From CAVRXQ01 sp963838845 (lineage in GTDB: Bacteria; Actinomycetota; Acidimicrobiia; Acidimicrobiales; Bog-793), in the NCBI GenBank assembly GCA_963838845.1, contig CAWISR010000002.1:62001-126000 (forward strand): a stretch of DNA of 64,000 nt, in the 5' to 3' direction. Positions 18,186-26,827 of this stretch are shown here, piece by piece. The translations under genes and the position numbers were made by a program. A model generated the notes under the pieces. It was not told the origin of the DNA. It worked only from the letters and a program-made list of their open reading frames with translations, and made no database searches. Within the stretch, counting starts at the first letter, position 1, and each line of letters starts with the position of its first letter.

Positions 18186-19625
18186 GTGCGCCGCTCGACA
18201 AGTCCCTGGATCGTCCTCGTCCTCGTCTGCCTCGCGCAGTTCATGGTCATTCTCGACGCGACGATCGTGAACGTCGCGTTGCCGACGATCCAGCGCGACC
18301 TGCACATGACCGAGACGAATCTGCAGTGGATCGTCAACGCCTACACGCTCACCTTCGGGGGGTTCCTTTTGCTGGGCGGACGGGCTGGCGACCTCGCCGG
18401 CAGAAAGCGCCTCTTTCTTGCCGGACTCGTCGTGTTCACCGTCGCGTCCTTCCTCGACGGCGTAGCGGCGAATCAGGGAATGCTCATCGCCTCGCGCGCT
18501 CTGCAGGGGCTCGGCGCCGCCTTCATCTCACCGGCGGCGCTGGCGATCATCTCGACGACCTTCGCGGAAGGCGCGCAACGGGCGAAGGCGATGGGGGTGT
18601 GGGCGGCGATCGCCGTCGGCGGCGGTGCGGTCGGGCTGATCCTCGGAGGAGTCCTTACTCAGCTCGTCTCGTGGCGCTGGATCTTCTTTGTCAACGTACC
18701 GGTCGGAATCGCAACGTTCGCCTTCTCGATGTTGCTCGTGCCGGAGTCGAAGGACGAGACCGCGCAGCGGAGATTCGACGTCGCCGGTGCGGTGACCGTG
18801 ACCGGCGGTCTGACCGCACTCGTCTACGGGATCGTCGGCGCGCAACAGCGCGGTTGGGGCTCAACCGAGACGATCGGGATCTTCGTCGCGGCGGCCGTGC
18901 TGCTCGGCGCGTTCTTCGTCGTCGAAACCCGCTCGGCGGCGCCGTTGGTGCGGCTCTCGGTCTTCCGCATCCGTTCGCTTTCGATCGCCAACGCCGTGAT
19001 GTTTCTTGCGATGTCCGGGTTGTTCGCGATGTTCTTCTTCAACACGCTCTACGTGCAACGTGTCCTCCACTTCGGTCCGCTGAAGACCGGTTTCGCGTTC
19101 TTGCCGTTCACCGCAGGGATCATGTTCTCGGCGGGAATCGCCTCGAACTTCGGGCCCCGTCTCGGGATCCGCCGCGTCGCCGCCGTCGGGCTCGTCGTCG
19201 CGGCGGTGGGCGAGTTCCTCCTCACGCGCACGCCGGTGCACGGCAGCTACGTCGCGAACGTGCTGCCGGCGGTGCTGCTCTTGTCGATCGGTATGGGGGC
19301 GGTCTTCGTGCCGATCACCCTGATCGCGACGACGGGCCTCCACGACTGGGACCAGGGCCTCGCCTCGGGGCTGTTCAACACCTCACAGCAGGTCGGCGGG
19401 GCGCTCGGGCTCGCGATCCTGGCGACCGTCGCCGCCGGACAGACGGCGACGGTGGACCACGGTGCGGGCTCGAAGGCGCTCGTCGACGGGTTCCACTACG
19501 CGTTCTACGGCGGTGTCGGATTCCTGCTGGCGGGGCTCGTCGTGCTGCTGGTGACGCTGCGGGCGCGTCACGTGGCACGCATCGAGGCGCCCCAGTCGGC
19601 CATCCCCGCCCCGGCGGAGGCCTGA
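18186..19625 (+). CDS. MFS transporter, DHA2 family (EmrB/QacA-like)
   Basis: This 479-residue protein has about 14 membrane segments. The motif LDATIVNVALPTIQ in the first helix and GGRAGDLAGRKRLF in the loop after the second are diagnostic of the 14-TMS drug:H+ antiporter family. It probably exports a toxic compound by proton antiport; the substrate is unknown. The GTG at 18186 was chosen because AGGAG lies 4 bases upstream and it begins immediately before the first helix. The frame is open far upstream only because of antisense GC bias under the APC gene. No adjacent TetR or MarR regulator is present. Confidence 0.85.
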   Translation: MRRSTSPWIVLVLVCLAQFMVILDATIVNVALPTIQRDLHMTETNLQWIVNAYTLTFGGFLLLGGRAGDLAGRKRLFLAGLVVFTVASFLDGVAANQGMLIASRALQGLGAAFISPAALAIISTTFAEGAQRAKAMGVWAAIAVGGGAVGLILGGVLTQLVSWRWIFFVNVPVGIATFAFSMLLVPESKDETAQRRFDVAGAVTVTGGLTALVYGIVGAQQRGWGSTETIGIFVAAAVLLGAFFVVETRSAAPLVRLSVFRIRSLSIANAVMFLAMSGLFAMFFFNTLYVQRVLHFGPLKTGFAFLPFTAGIMFSAGIASNFGPRLGIRRVAAVGLVVAAVGEFLLTRTPVHGSYVANVLPAVLLLSIGMGAVFVPITLIATTGLHDWDQGLASGLFNTSQQVGGALGLAILATVAAGQTATVDHGAGSKALVDGFHYAFYGGVGFLLAGLVVLLVTLRARHVARIEAPQSAIPAPAEA

Positions 19626-19647
19626 GCCTCAGCGGGCAGCGCCGTGA

Positions 19648-20682
19648 TCAGGCGACGTCGGCTGCGGTTTCGCGAAACGACGCCTCGGCAGCCGCCTGAC
19701 AGACGGTCTCGGTGATGAGGCGGGTCACCACGTAAGGATCGCAGTTGGCGTTCGGGCGGCGGTCCTCCAGGTAGCCCTTCTGCTCCCGTTCGACGTGCCA
19801 GGGGATCCGGATCGAGGCGCCACGGTCCGAGGGGGCGTAGTTGAACCGGTTCCACGGCGCCGTCTCGTGCGCGCCGGTGAGCCGGTCCTTGATCCCCTCG
19901 CCGTAGCCGGCGATGTGGGTTTCGATGTTCGTGCTGAGCGCCTCGCAAGCGGCGATGATCGCCGCGTAGTCCTCGCGCATCGCCCTCGTCGAGAAATTCG
20001 TGTGCGCGCCGGCGCCGTTCCAGTCGCCGGCGACGGGCTTCGCGGCGAGGCTCACGTCGACTGCGTAGTCCTCTGCGATGCGGGCGAGCATCCAGCGCGA
20101 GAGCCAGAGGTGGTCGCCGATCACCGGCGGGGGCAGCACGCCGATCTGGTATTCCCACTGCCCCTTCATCACCTCGGCGTTCGTGCCGACGATCGCGATC
20201 CCGGCGTCGATGCAGGCCTGGGTATGACGCTCGACGATCTCGCGACCAACGGCGGTCGAGGCGCCGACGGAGCAGTAGTAGGGCCCCTGGGGGGCGGGGA
20301 AGCCGACCTCGGGCCAGCCGAGCGGGCGGCCGTCCTTGAAGAACGTGTACTCCTGTTCGATGCCGAACATCGGCTCTTGGTCCGCATAGCGCTCGGCGGC
20401 CTCGACGTTGCGCGCCCTGGTGTTCGAGGGGTGGGGGAGGAAGTCAAGATCGAGCACCTCGCACAGCACGAGCTTGTTGTCGCCACCGCGCAACGGGTCA
20501 GGGGTGATGAGCACCGGCCGCAGGACGCAGTCCGAGAGGCTGCCGGGAGCCTGGTTCGTGCTCGAGCCGTCGAAGCCCCAGATGCCGGGCTCCGTCCCGT
20601 CGGGGACGATCTTCGTCTTCGCCCGGATCTGCGCCGTCGGCTGCGTGCCGTCGATCCAGATGTATTCGGCCTGGTAACTCAT
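19648..20682 (-). CDS. glnII: Glutamine synthetase type II (GSII)
   Basis: This 344-residue enzyme is the short eukaryote-like GSII, not the roughly 470-residue GSI. Landmarks are WGFDGSSTNQA, NAEVMKGQWEYQIG, the ATP-site segment GAGAHTNFST, and a C-terminal ASIRIPWHVE. It ligates glutamate and ammonia using ATP in the cytoplasm. GSII is known in Streptomyces, Frankia and rhizobia besides eukaryotes. The ATG at 20682 is preceded by a purine-rich GAGGCGG. It is monocistronic, facing the DHA2 exporter end to end. Confidence 0.9.
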   Translation of the reverse strand: MSYQAEYIWIDGTQPTAQIRAKTKIVPDGTEPGIWGFDGSSTNQAPGSLSDCVLRPVLITPDPLRGGDNKLVLCEVLDLDFLPHPSNTRARNVEAAERYADQEPMFGIEQEYTFFKDGRPLGWPEVGFPAPQGPYYCSVGASTAVGREIVERHTQACIDAGIAIVGTNAEVMKGQWEYQIGVLPPPVIGDHLWLSRWMLARIAEDYAVDVSLAAKPVAGDWNGAGAHTNFSTRAMREDYAAIIAACEALSTNIETHIAGYGEGIKDRLTGAHETAPWNRFNYAPSDRGASIRIPWHVEREQKGYLEDRRPNANCDPYVVTRLITETVCQAAAEASFRETAADVA

Positions 20683-20885
20683 GTCTGCCGCCTCGCCTCC
20701 GTCCCATTCGTCCGGTCACGCCCGCCGGCGCGCCGAGCCGCCCAACAGGAATTCAGCCTGTCGGAACGCCATTTCCGGGTCGTCACCGGTCGATGAACGT
20801 CGCGTGAACTTCGCCGGCGCCGCACACGCTCCCGCCGTTGTCGGCGCAACGAAAGCGTCGACGGATCGGGCGCTTCCCCGCCCGC

Positions 20886-22781
20886 TTAGGACGGCGTCTT
20901 CAGATATCTCTGGAGGTCGATGAGCTCGACGTGGACTACGTAGGTGTCGTCCTTCAACACCGCGGAGCGGACGACCCGCGGCCGGTAGCCGTGGAGCTTG
21001 AGTTGGCGGAACGCCGTTCTGAAACCGCCGCCCCTCAGGTCCATGAGCAGGATCTGTGCCGGGCGACGGTGATTGATCGTGTAGAGCCCCGCGATCGTGA
21101 GGATCGGGAAGGCACCGTGGACGGAGTCGAAGTCGGCGTGGAAGATGCCGATCGGGCTCAACAACGGCCCGAGCTGCCTCCACGGCCACCACATCAAGAG
21201 CTGCTCGCCCTTGTAGGTGGGGTGACCGACGAAGGCCGGGAGTTCGGTGATCACCTGGTACTCGTCGACGCTTCGCGTGGCGCTGCCACCGAGCGCCATC
21301 GGATACGTCGGGATCGGGTCGTCCACCACGTGCACGAGCGGCGGGGGGTGTTCTGTCGGCGCCACGGTGAGCAGCAGGTCGGCGCCCAGGAGGCCGACCA
21401 AAAGGGCGAACGCCGTGACGGCGTGCCTGATCCCGCGGGGAGCGAGGTCGCCGCCTTCGCTCGGGTCCCAGCCGAGGGAAACCCGCCAGATCGCGACGAC
21501 CAAGACGGCGATCGCGGCGATCGCCAGCCCCCACGGGCTCAGCTTCATCGGCGGCACCTTGCGGTCCGCTTCGTAACCGAGGGCGACGCCGACGACGACG
21601 AGGAACGGGATCGACCGCACCGCTGTCCGCACGAGCGACGCCGTCGTCGCCGATCCGGATGCGAAGCGCTGGGTGAACGGTTCCGACTCGACAATGTCCT
21701 TCGCGATCTCGGAAACGACGAACGCGAGCAGAACGACGACGATCGCCCAGAGAAGAGAAGAGAAGTAGTGGTTCTCGACGAGCTGCACCTTGCCGATGAA
21801 CTGGAAGTACGCCGCGGTGAGGAACTCGAACAGCCCGCAGGCGCCCAAGAACAACTGCGTGTCGGCGATGCGGCGGTAGCGACGCGCGAAGACGAGTACG
21901 AAAGCGACAAGCACCGCTGGTGGGACGAGGAGGTATGGGTCGTACAACAGCCAGTGCCAATTCGTCGAGTGCCAGAGCGCTTCCTGGGACGGCCGGCTCA
22001 GGAAGCGCTCGGATTGCAAGGTGGGGGAGATGTAGTTCACCTGACCGATCGCGAGTCCCGACAGCCAGGCGAGGATTCCCGTCACCGCCGCGGCACCGAA
22101 GACCAGCACCGCCGCATCACGCAGCAACAGGCGGCGCTCGCGCAGCGCGCGCATCAGCGCGTAGGCGACGAGCGCGGCGACGACGAGCGGCACCGATCCA
22201 CCGTGTGCCCAGACGGCCATCGTGAGCAGCGACGCGGCGAGAAGGAGCCACCATGGCCGGCGCTTTGGTTCGGTCGGCATGACGAGCGCGCACGTCGCGC
22301 CGGTGAGGTACGAGATCGCCGCGCAATCGGGATAGTTCGTCCCCCACGCCGAGATGAACACGGGGTTCGACATCACGAGAGCGATGCCCCCCGCCCCCGC
22401 CCAGCGGCCGTAGGTGCGACGGAGCAACAGATACACCGGCACGATTGCAACGAGCGCGAGCACGTAGCGGAAGGAAATGAACCCGCCGACGGCGCCGAAC
22501 GCGAGGTAAAAGGCGCGCGCCGGCACGACGAAACCGACCTGGGCCGCCTCGCGCATACGCGAGGTCGACGCAAAGACGGCCGAGTAGCGCGTGAAAATGT
22601 CGCGTGGATCGATGACGAAGGTCGTGAAGATTGCCGGGTCGGGGAGCCCGGGCGGCGTCATCTCTTGTAGGCGCAAGACGAAAAACAGCGCAGCCGGCGA
22701 CGTCAGGATGCCGAGCGCCTCGAGCACGGCGAGGGGCCATCCGCGGCGAGCGGGTCGCTCAGACGGCGCCCCGATTACCAT
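20886..22781 (-). CDS. Polytopic membrane protein, GT-C-like (unknown function)
   Basis: About 631 residues with some 11-13 membrane segments and a soluble C-terminal part of about 130 residues containing YKGEQLLMWWPW. The first luminal loop has acidic residues near DPAIFTTFVIDPRD, reminiscent of GT-C glycosyltransferases, but no family motif is certain. It is divergent from a GT2 gene, which supports a role in glycan assembly. The ATG at 22781 abuts a GGGAG; a GTG at 22805 would overlap the divergent gene. Confidence 0.55.
   Translation of the reverse strand: MVIGAPSERPARRGWPLAVLEALGILTSPAALFFVLRLQEMTPPGLPDPAIFTTFVIDPRDIFTRYSAVFASTSRMREAAQVGFVVPARAFYLAFGAVGGFISFRYVLALVAIVPVYLLLRRTYGRWAGAGGIALVMSNPVFISAWGTNYPDCAAISYLTGATCALVMPTEPKRRPWWLLLAASLLTMAVWAHGGSVPLVVAALVAYALMRALRERRLLLRDAAVLVFGAAAVTGILAWLSGLAIGQVNYISPTLQSERFLSRPSQEALWHSTNWHWLLYDPYLLVPPAVLVAFVLVFARRYRRIADTQLFLGACGLFEFLTAAYFQFIGKVQLVENHYFSSLLWAIVVVLLAFVVSEIAKDIVESEPFTQRFASGSATTASLVRTAVRSIPFLVVVGVALGYEADRKVPPMKLSPWGLAIAAIAVLVVAIWRVSLGWDPSEGGDLAPRGIRHAVTAFALLVGLLGADLLLTVAPTEHPPPLVHVVDDPIPTYPMALGGSATRSVDEYQVITELPAFVGHPTYKGEQLLMWWPWRQLGPLLSPIGIFHADFDSVHGAFPILTIAGLYTINHRRPAQILLMDLRGGGFRTAFRQLKLHGYRPRVVRSAVLKDDTYVVHVELIDLQRYLKTPS
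22776..22781 (+). promoter_or_regulatory. -10 element of a leaderless transcript
   Basis: TACCAT lies exactly six bases before the GTG at 22788. The same bases contain the ATG of the divergent membrane-protein gene on the other strand, so the two start regions interlock. Confidence 0.45.
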
Positions 22782-22787
22782 CTCCCG

Positions 22788-23636
22788 GTGCTCAACAGCA
22801 AGCACGTCGTCGTCGTCCTACCCGCGCGCAACGCCGAGAAGACGTTGCGGCGCACGGTCGCAGAGCTCGATCGCGACGTCGTCGACGACCTCATCTTGGT
22901 CGACGACGCGAGCTTGGACGGGACCGTCGCCTTGGCCGAGGAGCTCGGCCTCAGTGCGCATCGCCACCAGGAAGTCCGCGGCTACGGCGGCAACCAGAAG
23001 TCCTGTTACCGCCTCGCCCTCGAGCTCGGGGCGGACGTCGTCGTGATGGTCCACCCGGACTACCAATACTCCCCCCGTCTCGTGCCGGCGATGGCCGCGA
23101 TGATCGCGTTCGGCGAATACGACCTCGTTCTCGGATCGAGAATCCTCGCACAGCATTCCGTGCACGAGGGGATGCCCCGCTACAAGTACGTCGCCAACCG
23201 GGCGCTGACGTTGGTCGAGAACGTCGTGATGCACGAGAAACTCTCCGAGTACCACACGGGCCTGCGCGCGTTCTCGCGAGAGCTGCTCGAAACGATCCCG
23301 TTCGACCGGAATTCGGACGACTTCGTCTTCGACAATCAGATCATTGCCCAGGCACTGATCGCGAACGCGCGGGTCGGGGAGATCTCGTGCCCGACTCGCT
23401 ATGACGCCGAGTCGTCTTCGATCAACTTCGGTCGCAGTGTGAAGTACGGCTTCGGCGTCCTGCGCACCTCAATGCAGTACCGACTGCAGAAGATGCACCT
23501 GCGCTCGTTTGCCTACCTCACGTTCGATCCGGGTGTGCGTTCGAGCAGCTCGCAAAAGGCTCCGACGAGCGGGGATACGTCCCCACCGACGCTCGGGTTC
23601 GCGCCTCCCGGCGACGCCGAAGAGCGAGTGGGCTAG
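22788..23636 (+). CDS. GT2 family glycosyltransferase
   Basis: This 282-residue soluble enzyme begins with VVVVLPARNAEKTL, the nucleotide-binding strand of the GT-A fold, followed by LVDDASLDGT and the metal site region MVHPDYQYSPRL in place of a plain DxD. The C-terminal 35 residues are low-complexity Ser/Pro. It transfers sugar from a nucleotide donor, probably to a lipid or polymer. The GTG start has no ribosome-binding site but has a leaderless signal. Its stop overlaps the stop of the convergent GGDEF gene by four bases. Confidence 0.8.
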   Translation: MLNSKHVVVVLPARNAEKTLRRTVAELDRDVVDDLILVDDASLDGTVALAEELGLSAHRHQEVRGYGGNQKSCYRLALELGADVVVMVHPDYQYSPRLVPAMAAMIAFGEYDLVLGSRILAQHSVHEGMPRYKYVANRALTLVENVVMHEKLSEYHTGLRAFSRELLETIPFDRNSDDFVFDNQIIAQALIANARVGEISCPTRYDAESSSINFGRSVKYGFGVLRTSMQYRLQKMHLRSFAYLTFDPGVRSSSSQKAPTSGDTSPPTLGFAPPGDAEERVG

Positions 23637-24967
23637 GCGTCGAAGTCGGGACGCTCCGCGGGCGACAGCCCGTGGGCGCGCTTGTCCTCGTACATAGCCC
23701 GATCCGCCCGGTTCAGTAGGTCCCGGGGGGTGTCGCCACGTTTTCCGACGGCAAGACCGAAACTCGCCGAGATCGGCATCCCGCGTGCCTCTCCGACGCA
23801 GTTGATTGCCGAGACGACGCGGTTGCCGAGCCCGACCAGGCGATCGACCTCGACGTGGTGGACGATCGCCACGAACTCGTCACCACCGATCCGGCCGACG
23901 ACGTCCTCGGCTCGCATCTGGGCGCGCAGCGACTGGCCGATCTGGGCGAGCACACCGTCACCGACGTCGTGGCCAAAGGTGTCGTTCACCGCTTTGAAGC
24001 CGTCGAGGTCGATGAACACCACGCCGACACGGCTCGCGTCGGCCGCGAGCCGTTGCTCCAAGAGCTCGAGCAACGAACGCCTGTTCGGCAAGTCGGTGAG
24101 CGCGTCGACGCTCGCGAGTTTCCTGAGCGCCGCCTCCGTCTGGTGGCGTTCGGACACGTCGTGCAGCGTCGCGACGATCGCGTAGACGCGGTGGCGACCA
24201 CGCGCCGACAGTCGCGCTTCGACGATCGGGGCATTGACGTCGTCGCCGGACGGGTCGAGGTGGAAGTTGATCGTCGTCGAGCCGGGCGCGTCGAAGCGGC
24301 GCTCGAAGGCGTCGTCCACGTACGACCGTTCCGAGGGCCGGGCGATTGCCGCAAGGCCGCCCTCCTCCAAGAGCGCGAGGTGCTCGTTGCAGAGTTCGCG
24401 GGCGGCTTCGTTGGCGTAGTAGGCGAGGCGGTGCGCCCCGAAGAGCACGATCGGGATCGACAGCGAGCCGGCGATCGGCTCGAGCTCGAGCTCGTGGGAG
24501 AAGAGCGCAGCGCCGTGGTCGGCGTCCGAAAGCGGTTGGGCCTCCTCGACGCGGACGACAAAGCCCTGGATGATCGGGTCGTCTGTCCGGTTGGCGATCA
24601 AAAGGTCGTAGGAGCCCCATTCGCCGTTCGGACGCCTCAGTCGCGTCGTCCAGGTGCCTTCCCAGCCGGGCTCCGTGCCGAGCACGCTGACCGTGAACTC
24701 GACAGATTGGGCGAGCTCGTCCGGATGGCAGAAATCGAAGACGTTGGCCCCGATGAGCTGCTCGCCGCCGAGGAGTCCTCCCGGGGGACCGAGCGCGTCG
24801 ACGATGTTCGCGTCCTTGTCGACGACGACGATCGACTCGTTGAGGTAGGGCGTCAGACATTCGAGCAGCCCCGGGATACGGGGCGCCCCCGAGTGGGCGC
24901 CCATTCCATAGGCGCGCGTTTGGAGGTCAGCAATCTCTTCCCTGTCACCAATCACCTGGTCCTCCAC
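23633..24967 (-). CDS. PAS-GGDEF diguanylate cyclase
   Basis: This 444-residue protein has two PAS-like sensor segments (about 38-140 and 165-275) and a GGDEF domain (285-440). The active-site loop GGDEF is intact at 361-365 and an allosteric I-site RAED sits at 352-355, exactly five residues upstream, so it should make c-di-GMP and be product-inhibited. No membrane segment is seen, so the signal is cytoplasmic. It starts with GTG. Two inverted repeats lie just upstream and may control it. Confidence 0.85.
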   Translation of the reverse strand: MEDQVIGDREEIADLQTRAYGMGAHSGAPRIPGLLECLTPYLNESIVVVDKDANIVDALGPPGGLLGGEQLIGANVFDFCHPDELAQSVEFTVSVLGTEPGWEGTWTTRLRRPNGEWGSYDLLIANRTDDPIIQGFVVRVEEAQPLSDADHGAALFSHELELEPIAGSLSIPIVLFGAHRLAYYANEAARELCNEHLALLEEGGLAAIARPSERSYVDDAFERRFDAPGSTTINFHLDPSGDDVNAPIVEARLSARGRHRVYAIVATLHDVSERHQTEAALRKLASVDALTDLPNRRSLLELLEQRLAADASRVGVVFIDLDGFKAVNDTFGHDVGDGVLAQIGQSLRAQMRAEDVVGRIGGDEFVAIVHHVEVDRLVGLGNRVVSAINCVGEARGMPISASFGLAVGKRGDTPRDLLNRADRAMYEDKRAHGLSPAERPDFDA

Positions 24968-24996
24968 AGGGAGCCCGTGCGAACTGTCTATCCCTA

Positions 24997-25013
24997 CGTC
25001 ACACGGTGTGACG
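24997..25013. promoter_or_regulatory. 17-bp palindrome upstream of the GGDEF gene
   Basis: CGTCACAC and GTGTGACG form a perfect inverted repeat around one central base, about 30 bases upstream of the GTG at 24967. Size and symmetry suit a dimeric repressor or activator operator. The regulator is not identifiable. Confidence 0.4.
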
Positions 25014-25021
25014 ACATAAAC

Positions 25022-25062
25022 GCCTTAAGTGCGACTGATCCCTCTGCGTTATTTCTTAAGGC
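25022..25062. repeat. Spaced inverted repeat GCCTTAAG / CTTAAGGC
   Basis: Two perfect 8-bp arms at 25022-25029 and 25055-25062 are separated by 25 bases in the AT-rich space between the divergent-side promoter of the GGDEF gene and the end of the aldo/keto reductase gene. It could be a paired operator or part of a transcript end. Confidence 0.35.
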
Positions 25063-25087
25063 AAGAGAATGCCACTTTCTGGGCCCG

Positions 25088-26047
25088 TCAGGCGACCGCT
25101 ACGTCGATCGCTCGCAGGACGTCCGGCGTCAGCTTCTCGATGACGTCGAGCGCGCCGAGGTTCTCTTCGAGTTGGGACGTCCGGCTCGCCCCGGTGATGA
25201 CGCTCGACACGTGCGGGTTCTTCGCGCACCATGCGATCGCGAGCTGAGCTGGTGTGCAGGACAGCTCGTCGGCGATCCGCACGAGCTGTTCGACCTTTTG
25301 TGCTTCGCCGCTTTCGGTGAGGCGCGGCCGGAGCCACTCGTAACCCGGCAGCGTCGCCCGCGAGCCTTCGGGGGTGCCGTGCAGGTACTTGCCGGTGAGC
25401 AGCCCGGAAGCCAGCGGGCTCCACGTCGTGAGACCGAGCCCGTAGTCCTCGTAGAGGCGGCTGTATTCGTGCTCGACTTTCTGCCGTTCCAAGATGTTGT
25501 ACTGCGGTTGCTCCATCACGGGCTTGTGGAGATGGTGTCGCGCTGCGATCTCGAAAGCGGCGCGGATGTCGTCGGCGGGCCACTCGGACGTTCCCCAATA
25601 GAGGGCCTTTCCGGACGAGATGATCTCGGACATCGCGAACACGGTCTCTTCGATCGGCGTCTCGGGATCGGCACGATGGCAGTACAAGAGGTCGACGAAG
25701 TCGAGACCGAGGCGCTCGAGGGAGCCTTCGATCGCCTGCATGAGGTACTTGCGGTTCAACGTCTGCTTCATGTTTACGTCGTCGAAGATTCCCCAATAGA
25801 GCTTCGTCGAGATCACGTAGGAGTGACGGGGCCAGCCGAGCTTTCCGATCGCCTCGCCGAGGATCTGTTCGGCCTGCCCAAGCGCGTAGACCTCGGCCGA
25901 GTCGAAGAAGTTCACGCCGTGCTCGCGGGCGAAGGCGAGCTGCTGTTCGGCGAGCGAGGTGTCGACCTGCGGCCCGAAGGTCACCCACGATCCGAAGGAC
26001 AGCACGCTGACCTTCAGTCCCGAATTGCCGAGCCTGCGGTACTCCAT
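25088..26047 (-). CDS. Aldo/keto reductase (KCAB-like)
   Basis: This 319-residue TIM-barrel oxidoreductase carries the catalytic tetrad Asp (FFDSAEVY), Tyr (same motif), Lys (VISTKLYWG) and His (YCHRADP). The STKLYWG and VMEQPQYNILER segments resemble potassium-channel beta-subunit-like and general stress AKRs. It uses NADPH to reduce aldehydes or ketones; the substrate is unknown. The ATG at 26047 has GGAGCG upstream; an in-frame start at 26080 adds only a basic stretch. Confidence 0.85.
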   Translation of the reverse strand: MEYRRLGNSGLKVSVLSFGSWVTFGPQVDTSLAEQQLAFAREHGVNFFDSAEVYALGQAEQILGEAIGKLGWPRHSYVISTKLYWGIFDDVNMKQTLNRKYLMQAIEGSLERLGLDFVDLLYCHRADPETPIEETVFAMSEIISSGKALYWGTSEWPADDIRAAFEIAARHHLHKPVMEQPQYNILERQKVEHEYSRLYEDYGLGLTTWSPLASGLLTGKYLHGTPEGSRATLPGYEWLRPRLTESGEAQKVEQLVRIADELSCTPAQLAIAWCAKNPHVSSVITGASRTSQLEENLGALDVIEKLTPDVLRAIDVAVA

Positions 26048-26157
26048 TCGTCGCTCCTTCCCTCGGCCCCGCCTCGTCACGCGGCCTGAGCCCTCTCACC
26101 CGCCCCGCCGTCCGTCATACCATCGGATCGTCCGTCGTCAGGTCGGACTCTGGGCAA

Positions 26158-26769
26158 ATGACGCGAGCACGGGAGGAGGTCCGCATCACCACACGTGAGA
26201 GGAGTGACGAGCCTGAAACGAAGCCGCGCGACACTGTCGTGCTCGTCTCAGAGGACGGCAACATCGTTGGGGAATCGTCCAAGCTCGACGCCCATCAGGC
26301 GCCGGGCAGACTCCACCTCGCGTTCTCGGTCGTGCTCTACCGGCCGGACGGACTCACCCTCTTGCAGCGGCGCGCGCTCTCCAAGTACCACTTCCCGGGC
26401 GCCTGGGGTAACTCCTGCTGCAGCCACCCGCTTCCCGGTGACGACCTCGTCTTGTCGGCACAGTGGCGCGTGAGGGAAGAACTCGGCATCGACTGTGCGC
26501 TCGAAGACGTCGGAACGCTCATCTACCGCGCCACCTGCGAGCACTCTGGTCTCGCCGAGTACGAATTCGATCACGTGCTGATCGGCGAGACCGACGCAGC
26601 ACCGTCTCCCGATCCGGCCGAGGTCGCGGAAGTCCGATGGGACGACCCACATACGGTCCTCGACGCGCCGCCGGAGCCGACGGCGCCATGGCTGATCCCC
26701 GTGATCAGCCTTGCTGAACGTCATCGCGGCCAGCGCACCGAAACAGACGGGGGACGCCGGCGGGTTTGA
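26158..26769 (+). CDS. idi: Isopentenyl-diphosphate delta-isomerase, type I
   Basis: This 203-residue Nudix-fold enzyme interconverts IPP and DMAPP for isoprenoid synthesis. The active-site Cys sits in NSCCSHP, the catalytic Glu in EYEFDHVLIG, and the metal-binding REELGI follows the expected spacing. Other landmarks are GRLHLAFSVVLY and LLQRRALSKYHFPG. The ATG at 26158 precedes a hydrophilic N-terminus of about 30 residues, and a start further in is possible. No other isoprenoid genes are adjacent. A strong hairpin follows the stop codon. Confidence 0.9.
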   Translation: MTRAREEVRITTRERSDEPETKPRDTVVLVSEDGNIVGESSKLDAHQAPGRLHLAFSVVLYRPDGLTLLQRRALSKYHFPGAWGNSCCSHPLPGDDLVLSAQWRVREELGIDCALEDVGTLIYRATCEHSGLAEYEFDHVLIGETDAAPSPDPAEVAEVRWDDPHTVLDAPPEPTAPWLIPVISLAERHRGQRTETDGGRRRV

Positions 26770-26795
26770 GCGTGAGCGCCGACCCTTGCTCACGC
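26770..26795 (+). terminator. Hairpin after idi
   Basis: GCGTGAGC and GCTCACGC form a perfect 8-bp stem with a 10-base loop, starting at the base after the idi stop codon and before the convergent oxidoreductase gene. There is no T-tract. Confidence 0.5.
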
Positions 26796-26827
26796 GCCCG
26801 AGTGTTCTCGAGGGGCGCCTCGGGGGG

